Positions 1 through 4,704 of a stretch of 12,224 nt of DNA are shown piece by piece. The notes under the pieces were generated by a model. It was given only the letters and a program-made list of their open reading frames with translations, was not told where the DNA came from and did not search any database. Source of the DNA: an uncultured Collinsella sp. (GTDB lineage: Bacteria > Actinomycetota > Coriobacteriia > Coriobacteriales > Coriobacteriaceae). How positions within the stretch are numbered: the first letter of the stretch is position 1; the number at the start of each line of letters is the position of its first letter. Made by a program: the position numbers and the translations under genes. The stretch covers positions 1-12,224 of the forward strand of contig CALJNY010000215.1 in the NCBI GenBank assembly GCA_937981515.1, written 5' to 3'.

Positions 1-2
1 TA

Positions 3-1595
3 GTCGTGCGCACCAAGCGTGGCCAGCTTTCCGTTGCCCCCAAGAGTGCGACGCCGCTGTCCAAGGCCGTTCGCCCGCTGCCCGAGAAGTTCCACGGTCT
101 CTCCGACAAGGAGACCCGCTATCGTCAGCGCTATGTCGACCTGATCGCCAACGACGACGTTCGCGAGACCTTCCGCAAGCGCTCGCAGATCCTCTACACG
201 TTCCGCCGCTTTATGGAGTCCGATGGCTACATGGAGGTTGAGACCCCCATCCTGCAGACCATCCAGGGCGGAGCTACTGCCAAGCCGTTCATCACGCACT
301 TCAACGCGCTCGATCAGGAGTGCTACCTGCGTATCGCCACCGAGCTGCACCTCAAGCGCTGCATCGTCGGTGGTTTTGAGCGCGTGTTCGAGATCGGTCG
401 TATCTTCCGCAACGAGGGCATGGACCTTACCCACAATCCCGAGTTCACCACGATGGAGGCCTACCGCGCCTTCTCCGATCTCGAGGGCATGAAGGCGCTC
501 GCCCAGGGCGTCATCAAGGCCGCTAACAAGGCTATCGGCAACCCCGAGGTTATTGAGTATCAGGGCCAGACTATCGACCTGTCCGGTGAGTGGGCAAGTC
601 GCCCCATGACCGATATCGTCTCTGACGTGATTGGTAAGCAGGTCACCATCGACACGCCGGTTGAGGAGCTTGCTGCCGCCGCACGTGAGAAGGGCCTGGA
701 GATCAAGCCCGAGTGGACCGCCGGCAAGATCATCGCCGAGATCTACGATGAGCTGGGCGAGGACACCATCGTCAACCCCACCTTCGTGTGCGATTACCCC
801 ATCGAGGTTAGCCCGCTTGCCAAGCGCTTTGAGGATGACCCGCGCCTGACCCATCGCTTTGAGCTGGTCATCGCCGGCCACGAGTACGCGAACGCGTTCT
901 CCGAGCTCAACGATCCGGTCGACCAGGCCGAGCGCTTCGCTGCTCAGATGGCCGAGAAGGCCGGCGGCGACGACGAGGCCATGGAGTACGACGAGGATTA
1001 CGTGCGCGCCCTCGAGTACGGTATGCCTCCCGCGGGCGGCATCGGCATCGGTATCGACCGCGTGGTCATGCTGCTCACCAACCAGGCTTCCATCCGCGAC
1101 GTGCTGCTGTTCCCGCACATGAAGCCCGAGAAGGGTTTCCAGTCCGGTGCCGCTGCTGCCAAGGCTGCCGAGGCCGGCAACACCGCGAGCCCCTTCGTCA
1201 AGCCGCTCAAGCCCACGGTTGATTATTCCAAGATTGCCGTCGAGCCACTGTTTGAGGAGTTCGTCGACTTTGATACCTTCTCCAAGAGCGACTTCCGCGC
1301 CGTGAAGGTCAAGGCATGCGAGGCCGTCAAGAAGTCCAAGAAGCTGCTGAACTTTACGCTCGACGACGGTACCGGCACCGACCGTACCATTCTCTCCGGT
1401 ATTCACGATTATTACGAGCCCGAGGACCTGGTCGGCAAGACCCTGCTCGCCATCACCAACCTGCCTCCGCGCAAGATGATGGGTATCCCCAGCTGCGGCA
1501 TGCTCATCAGCGCCATCCACGAGGAGGAGGGCGAGGAGCGCCTCAACCTGATCCAGCTCGATGCCTCCATCCCTGCCGGCGCAAAGATGTACTAA
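3..1595 (+). CDS. lysS: Lysyl-tRNA synthetase, class II, 5'-truncated, with C-terminal tRNA-binding domain
   Basis: Charges tRNA-Lys with lysine in the cytoplasm using ATP. The reading frame is open to the left edge. The first visible residues (VVRTKRGQLSV) match the end of the N-terminal OB-fold anticodon-binding domain, so by comparison with E. coli LysS about 130 residues lie outside the window, and the GTG at 6 is not the true start. Numbering from that GTG, class II motif 1 (GYMEVETP) is near 74-81, motif 2 (FRNEG and HNPEFTTME) at 134-151, and motif 3 (GIGIGIDR) at 345-352. The catalytic core ends near 376. An Ala-rich linker (about 380-405) leads to a domain at about 420-529 with the EMAPII/Trbp111/MetG-C-terminal pattern (DFRAVKVKACEAV, LSGI, LPPRKMMGIPSCGML). 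Standard bacterial LysRS ends after motif 3, so this is a fusion. Identification is certain; the role of the added domain is inferred to be tighter tRNA binding. Confidence 0.97.
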   Translation, partial: VVRTKRGQLSVAPKSATPLSKAVRPLPEKFHGLSDKETRYRQRYVDLIANDDVRETFRKRSQILYTFRRFMESDGYMEVETPILQTIQGGATAKPFITHFNALDQECYLRIATELHLKRCIVGGFERVFEIGRIFRNEGMDLTHNPEFTTMEAYRAFSDLEGMKALAQGVIKAANKAIGNPEVIEYQGQTIDLSGEWASRPMTDIVSDVIGKQVTIDTPVEELAAAAREKGLEIKPEWTAGKIIAEIYDELGEDTIVNPTFVCDYPIEVSPLAKRFEDDPRLTHRFELVIAGHEYANAFSELNDPVDQAERFAAQMAEKAGGDDEAMEYDEDYVRALEYGMPPAGGIGIGIDRVVMLLTNQASIRDVLLFPHMKPEKGFQSGAAAAKAAEAGNTASPFVKPLKPTVDYSKIAVEPLFEEFVDFDTFSKSDFRAVKVKACEAVKKSKKLLNFTLDDGTGTDRTILSGIHDYYEPEDLVGKTLLAITNLPPRKMMGIPSCGMLISAIHEEEGEERLNLIQLDASIPAGAKMY

Positions 1596-1598
1596 CTA

Positions 1599-1625
1599 GT
1601 TACGCGGTTCTACGAACCGCGTAAC
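1599..1625 (+). repeat. Perfect 12-bp hairpin after lysS (unit 1 of a tandem pair)
   Basis: A 12-base arm at 1599-1610 (gttacgcggttc) pairs perfectly with 1614-1625 around a TAC loop, starting three bases after the lysS stop codon. No T-run follows, so it is not a standard intrinsic terminator. It is followed at 1630-1640 by cgacgctgcgc, which recurs after the second hairpin. It could protect the lysS mRNA 3' end or be part of an extragenic repeat. Confidence 0.75.
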
Positions 1626-1648
1626 GGCCCGACGCTGCGCCCTCAGGT

Positions 1649-1672
1649 TCCGCCGTTCTACCGAACGGCGGA
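1649..1672 (+). repeat. 10-bp hairpin (unit 2 of a tandem pair)
   Basis: Arms 1649-1658 (tccgccgttc) and 1663-1672 pair perfectly around a TACC loop. The stem top (cgttc/gaacg) and loop resemble the hairpin at 1599-1625 (ggttc-TAC-gaacc). The same 11-mer cgacgctgcgc follows at 1678-1688, 48 bases after its first copy. The hairpin-plus-11-mer unit is therefore present twice. No T-run follows. Confidence 0.7.
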
Positions 1673-1686
1673 CCGGTCGACGCTGC

Positions 1687-1786
1687 GCGCCGCCCAGAGC
1701 GACAATTTGTCATTCAAAAGGCAAGGCATGACCAGAAGGTCTATGCCTTGCCTTTTTCATGCCAACTTGTTCGCTCTGGACGGCGC
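1687..1786. repeat. 100-base composite inverted repeat enclosing the lysS terminator
   Basis: Outer arms 1687-1705 and 1767-1786 pair as gcgccg/cggcgc, one C/A mismatch, then ccagagcg/cgctctgg, one bulged T, and acaa/ttgt: 18 pairs in all. Inside, an unpaired loop on each side leads to the terminator stem at 1716-1757. The whole element is one nested palindrome of about 100 bases. It contains no credible ORF. It may be a small non-autonomous repeat or an extended transcription barrier. Confidence 0.65.
1716..1757 (+). terminator. Strong intrinsic terminator, probably of lysS, possibly bidirectional
   Basis: A 14-bp arm (1716-1729, aaaaggcaaggcat) pairs with 1743-1756. After one bulged T (1742), four more pairs (gacc/ggtc) close an AGAA loop. 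T1753-1757 forms the U-tract on the + strand, and the A-run at 1716-1719 gives a matching U-tract on the - strand. It lies about 120 bases after the lysS stop. Confidence 0.9.
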
Positions 1787-1820
1787 TCGCTGGCGTAGGC
1801 TCAACCTGCGATGCGGCAGA

Positions 1821-1884
1821 TGGGGAGTTCCTTTTGTGTCGGCACTTGGGGACACTCCTTGTAGTCATTGGGGACGTTCTTAAA
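1821..1884 (+). repeat. Three imperfect tandem TGGGGA-type repeats
   Basis: TGGGGAGTTCC starts at 1821, TGGGGACACTCC at 1847 and TGGGGACGTTCT at 1869, spaced 26 and 22 bases apart. The last runs into taaacgactagtc, which ends in the 8-bp palindrome gactagtc (1886-1893). I see no coding sense in it. It looks like a dispersed intergenic repeat, or possibly direct-repeat binding sites upstream of the exporter gene. Confidence 0.5.
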
Positions 1885-1892
1885 CGACTAGT

Positions 1893-1955
1893 CAACGGCT
1901 ATTGCGCACATGGTTCGCATGACAGCCGTCTCTTTTATGTTTCCTTTAGCCGTTG
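1893..1955 (+). promoter_or_regulatory. Candidate promoter region of the ThrE-like gene
   Basis: A weak sigma-A-like promoter can be read as TTCGCA (1914-1919), 16 bases, TATGTT (1936-1941), with 4 of 6 consensus matches in each box; it ends about 55 bases before the ATG at 1997. It is framed by the 9-bp inverted repeat caacggcta (1893-1901) and tagccgttg (1947-1955). A further agccgt at 1924-1929 could pair with the same left arm. The boxes are degenerate, so this is tentative. Confidence 0.3.
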
Positions 1956-1996
1956 CTGCCTAGGATGGGGTTAGTCGGTAGGAAGGGAGCACCGGG

Positions 1997-3565
1997 ATGG
2001 ACGATGCGAGCGAGCGTGCTATCGAAGAGGACATGCTCGATCAGTTCAATTACTTTGATGATGAGGACGAGGAGCTGATCGACCGTCGCGAGCCAGCGCC
2101 GCTTGATTCCTTTGATCTGGTCGATGAAGAGCCCGACGAGGACGAGGGCGAATCGGCGGAGCCCTCACAGCCTTCGCGCCTTGACTCGCTGCTTTCGAGA
2201 GCCCCCATGCACCACGGTGTCCGTGCCGGCGCGCTCCATATGAAAACTGACTGGCACCAGATCGTGACGGCAGGCGATGAACTTGCCGTCGATGCGCCGC
2301 TCACCGATAAATCATCCATCATCTGCCGCACCGGTATGCTTATGCTCGCGAGCGGAACGGGTGCCTGGCGCGTGCGCGATACCATGAATCGCGTCGCCGC
2401 CGTACTCGGTGTCACCATCCACGTCGACCTGAGTCTCCTATCGTTTGAGTGCACCTGCATCGAAGATGGCCACTGCTTTAATGAGGTCGTCAGCTTGCCC
2501 ACAACGGGCGTCAATACCCATCGCATTTGGATGATGGAGAGTTTCCTCAAGGAAATCGAGACCTATGGTCGTCGCTTCACGGTGCACGAGTATCACGAGA
2601 TGCTCAAGACCGTTGAGAGTTCAAAACCTGATTACGCGCCTTGGCAACAGGGCCTTGCGGCGGCCTGCGCCTGTGGCGCCTTTGTCTTTTTACTTGGTGG
2701 CGGTCCTATTGAGATGGCATGCGCGTTCGTAGGCGCGGGTGTCGGCAACTTTGCCCGCTCCCATATTCTTAAGCAGGGCCTTGGTCAGTTCAGCGCGCTG
2801 ACGACCGGCGTTGCGCTCGCTTGCGTTTCGTATCTGCTGGCATTGCTCGGCCTTGGCCAGGTCATACCGGGGGCAATGTCGCACCAAGAAGGCTATATCG
2901 GCGCCATGCTCTTTGTGATTCCCGGCTTTCCGCTCATTACGGCAGGCCTCGACATCGCTAAGCTCGACATGCGAAGCGGTATCGAGCGCCTTTCGTATGC
3001 CGTATCGATTATTGTGATGGCGACCCTCGTGGGTTGGATGGTTGCCGAGTGCGTGGGACTGGCGCCGGATGACTTCGCCCCGCTCGGCCTCTCACCGTTG
3101 GCTCTTACGCTCTTGCGCATACTGATGAGCTTTATCGGCGTATTTGGCTTCTCGGTTATGTTCAACAGCCCAGTAAAGATGGCAGCGGCGGCAGGGCTCA
3201 TCGGCGCCGTGTCCAATACCTTGCGTCTTGCGCTCGTCGATGCGCCGACGATGCTTCCCTTCCTGGGGCTGAGTGCGGGCATGCCTCCCGAGGCGGCTGC
3301 GTTTATCGGTGCGCTGGTATCGGGGCTGCTCGCGAGCTTAGCTGAAATCAAACTCACCTATCCACGTATCGCCCTCACGGTGCCATCGATTGTCATTATG
3401 GTGCCGGGTTTGTATCTGTATCGCTCGATGTATTACATGTGCACCTTCGACACGGTCAATATGCTCGGCTGGTTTGTGCGTGCAGTGCTCATCGTGGCGT
3501 TTTTGCCCGTTGGCCTGGGTGTGGCACGTACGCTCACCGACCCTCGCTGGCGCCATACCAGCTAA
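1997..3565 (+). CDS. ThrE-family (threonine/serine exporter-like) membrane protein with acidic N-terminus
   Basis: 522 residues. The ATG at 1997 is preceded by AAGGGA (1983-1988) at good spacing. Residues 1-56 are highly acidic (about 26 Asp/Glu) and look disordered. Residues 72-210 form a soluble domain typical of the first half of ThrE (PF06738), containing CTCIEDGHC near 152-160. From about 216 there are roughly ten hydrophobic segments, covering the ThrE membrane part and a second ThrE_2/DUF3815-like half. Family-like motifs are VIPGFPLITAGLDI (307-320) and VPGLYLYRSMYYM (469-481). Corynebacterium glutamicum ThrE exports threonine and serine; the substrate here is inferred only. Firmicute versions are often split into two genes, whereas here both halves are in one chain. 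It stands alone, with a terminator before and after. Family assignment is firm; the acidic tail is unusual. Confidence 0.88.
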   Translation: MDDASERAIEEDMLDQFNYFDDEDEELIDRREPAPLDSFDLVDEEPDEDEGESAEPSQPSRLDSLLSRAPMHHGVRAGALHMKTDWHQIVTAGDELAVDAPLTDKSSIICRTGMLMLASGTGAWRVRDTMNRVAAVLGVTIHVDLSLLSFECTCIEDGHCFNEVVSLPTTGVNTHRIWMMESFLKEIETYGRRFTVHEYHEMLKTVESSKPDYAPWQQGLAAACACGAFVFLLGGGPIEMACAFVGAGVGNFARSHILKQGLGQFSALTTGVALACVSYLLALLGLGQVIPGAMSHQEGYIGAMLFVIPGFPLITAGLDIAKLDMRSGIERLSYAVSIIVMATLVGWMVAECVGLAPDDFAPLGLSPLALTLLRILMSFIGVFGFSVMFNSPVKMAAAAGLIGAVSNTLRLALVDAPTMLPFLGLSAGMPPEAAAFIGALVSGLLASLAEIKLTYPRIALTVPSIVIMVPGLYLYRSMYYMCTFDTVNMLGWFVRAVLIVAFLPVGLGVARTLTDPRWRHTS

Positions 3566-3598
3566 TTGGTGCAAGGGGGACATGTTACTTTGCACCAA
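3566..3598 (+). repeat. 9-bp hairpin directly after the exporter stop codon
   Basis: ttggtgcaa (3566-3574) pairs with ttgcaccaa (3590-3598) across a 15-base loop containing a run of five Gs. It begins on the base after the TAA. There is no T-run, so it is not a standard terminator. It sits four bases before a longer palindrome, suggesting one compound extragenic element. Confidence 0.6.
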
Positions 3599-3601
3599 AT
3601 G

Positions 3602-3668
3602 AGTTGCGGTGAAATAGGGACTGAATTGCTGCTCAAACAGGCAAAACAGTCCGTATTCCATCGCAACT
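3602..3668. repeat. 67-base imperfect palindrome (REP-like)
   Basis: The 21-base arm 3602-3622 pairs with 3648-3668, with only two mismatches and one G-T pair. Inner bases ttgctg (3625-3630) and caggcaa (3638-3644) can extend the stem with a bulge. No T-run follows. Size and position between genes resemble repetitive extragenic palindromes. Whether it is repeated elsewhere in the genome cannot be seen here. Confidence 0.6.
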
Positions 3669-3784
3669 TATGGGATCGGGGGGATTATTGGTGCCCCGTA
3701 TCTCCACAAACTCAACGCTTACGAAGCCCGTGCTGTTCATGGTAGGGTGAAGCCATCACATAAGTAGTCGCAGACGCGTTCATG

Positions 3785-3839
3785 AGCGGGCGAGACGAAC
3801 AGCCTGGTTGCCAGGTGGGTTTGCCTCGCCCGCTTTTTT
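3785..3839 (+). terminator. Intrinsic terminator or leader attenuator just before the DUF2798 gene
   Basis: agcgggcgag (3785-3794) pairs with ctcgcccgct (3825-3834). After one mismatch, cgaac/gtttg (3796-3800 with 3819-3823) continues the stem, and a cctgg-TTG-ccagg hairpin (3803-3815) caps it. Six Ts (3834-3839) follow. The U-tract ends 35 bases before the ATG at 3875. It could end the exporter transcript 220 bases downstream of its stop, or act as an attenuator if a promoter lies upstream. A weak candidate is TTACGA (3719-3724) with TAGGGT (3743-3748). Confidence 0.88.
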
Positions 3840-3874
3840 GCGCGCCCGCGCCGATGGAAAGGAACCCTACCTGT

Positions 3875-4423
3875 ATGCCTACCAATAAACGCGAGTCTCT
3901 GATCTTTACGTTCATCATGTGCTTTTGCATGGTGCTCTGGATGAGCATCTACAACGTTGCCCTGCAGCACGGGGCCATCAACGGCGAGGTCGTTGCCGCT
4001 GCGTGGCTCGGCTTCCCCGTTGCCTACATTTTTGCCATGTGCTGCGACTGGTTCGTCGCCAGCCCGCTCGCCAAGGGTTTCGCCTTTAAGTACTTGGTCG
4101 CGCCGGGCAAGAGCTCGCCGCTCGCCATGACGCTCGCCGTTAGCTCCTGCATGGTCGTTCCCATGGTCATCATCATGTCGCTGTACGGTGCCTGCGAGGG
4201 TCTGACGCACATGCCCGGCGGCATCCTTGCGAACCTGTATTCCGTGCCCGCGATCTGGATGATCAACATCCCGCATAATTTTGTGATGGCGCTGCCGTGG
4301 AACCTTTTGGTAGCCGGTCCGATTTCCCACTTCGTCTTCCGTCGCGCCTTCCCTGTGGGGACGGTTTTCGAGGAGGAGCATGCCGAGCTCTTGGAGCAGG
4401 CTATGGCTCCTGAGTGCGAGTAG
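3875..4423 (+). CDS. Small membrane protein with two DUF2798-like halves
   Basis: 182 residues, function unknown. The ATG at 3875 is chosen because AAAGGA (3858-3863) precedes it and the sequence starts in the usual style (MPTNKRESLIFTFIMCF). The in-frame ATG at 3782 would put its codons through a terminator stem and is rejected. Each half has two hydrophobic segments: about 8-28 and 40-60, then 84-104 and 120-151. The halves share a pattern of a first helix ending MS.YN or MSLYG and a second carrying A..W. This matches DUF2798 (PF11391) from memory. The tail (165-182) is acidic. A hairpin follows the stop at 4426-4477. Family members are annotated only as uncharacterised membrane proteins; I assign no transport substrate. 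Confidence 0.85.
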   Translation: MPTNKRESLIFTFIMCFCMVLWMSIYNVALQHGAINGEVVAAAWLGFPVAYIFAMCCDWFVASPLAKGFAFKYLVAPGKSSPLAMTLAVSSCMVVPMVIIMSLYGACEGLTHMPGGILANLYSVPAIWMINIPHNFVMALPWNLLVAGPISHFVFRRAFPVGTVFEEEHAELLEQAMAPECE

Positions 4424-4425
4424 CT

Positions 4426-4477
4426 CGCTTAGGGATCTGCTGAGCGCGGGCGACTTGCTTGGTTGGAGCCCTAAGCG
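4426..4477 (+). repeat. 9-bp inverted repeat after the DUF2798 gene
   Basis: cgcttaggg (4426-4434) and ccctaagcg (4469-4477) are perfect complements across a 34-base loop, starting three bases after the stop codon. No T-run follows. The remaining gap to 4589 holds no ORF I would defend and no other structure I recognise. Confidence 0.5.
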
Positions 4478-4589
4478 TGGATAGCTCTCTCGGCGACATC
4501 GCGGGCGTGAGCGGTGCGCATGACCGGAGGCCCCGTGCTGCTCCGTTGCCCGACGTGCTAGCGCGCAGAACAATCTGTTGGTGCATTCG

Positions 4590-4622
4590 GCGGCTGCTGA
4601 AGCGTTTCGGCAGCCGCTTTTT
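4590..4622 (+). terminator. Intrinsic terminator upstream of the activase operon
   Basis: gcggctgctgaa (4590-4601) pairs with ttcggcagccgc (4606-4617), with one G-T pair, around a GCGT loop, and is followed by five Ts (4618-4622). It closes transcription from the DUF2798 side and insulates the operator/promoter that begins 13 bases later. Confidence 0.92.
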
Positions 4623-4634
4623 ATACGGAGTTTA

Positions 4635-4655
4635 AATACAACAGTCTGTTGTATT
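4635..4655. promoter_or_regulatory. Perfect 9-3-9 palindromic operator, probable TetR site
   Basis: aatacaaca (4635-4643), centre gtc, and tgttgtatt (4647-4655) form a perfect 21-base palindrome in the only AT-rich stretch between the terminator at 4590-4622 and the start codon at 4705. Length, symmetry and position suit a TetR-family dimer, and the second gene of this operon encodes such a repressor. A related partial sequence, tctgttg, also occurs at 4574-4580, about 71 bases upstream. Binding by the local TetR is inference. Confidence 0.78.
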
Positions 4656-4672
4656 ACGTAGAGTGGTATATC
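4644..4672 (+). promoter_or_regulatory. Candidate promoter of the activase-tetR operon
   Basis: TATATC (4667-4672) is the best -10-like hexamer, 32 bases before the ATG. At 17-base spacing the -35 region falls on 4644-4649, inside the palindrome, and has poor consensus. If correct, a bound repressor would cover the -35 region. TTGTAT at 4649-4654 is a better -35 match but only 12 bases away. Confidence 0.35.
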
Positions 4673-4704
4673 TCTAGCAGAAAAAATGCGAGAGACGGAG
4701 CATT

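Noticed and set aside
1759..1974. 71-codon + strand frame between lysS and the exporter gene
   Set aside because: It lies over the TGGGGA repeats and candidate promoter, starts inside the lysS terminator region without a ribosome-binding site, and has no family resemblance.
3782..3874. N-terminal extension of the DUF2798 protein from the ATG at 3782
   Set aside because: The codons run through an intrinsic terminator stem and T-tract, there is no ribosome-binding site at 3782, and AAAGGA precedes the ATG at 3875.
3737..4573. 278-codon - strand frame over the DUF2798 gene
   Set aside because: It spans a + strand terminator and a recognisable + strand membrane protein, and its own product is Arg/His-rich and unlike any family I know.
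4685..4704. Short stem aatgc/gcatt with the activase ribosome-binding site in its loop
   Set aside because: Only five A/T-rich pairs; too weak to propose translational control.
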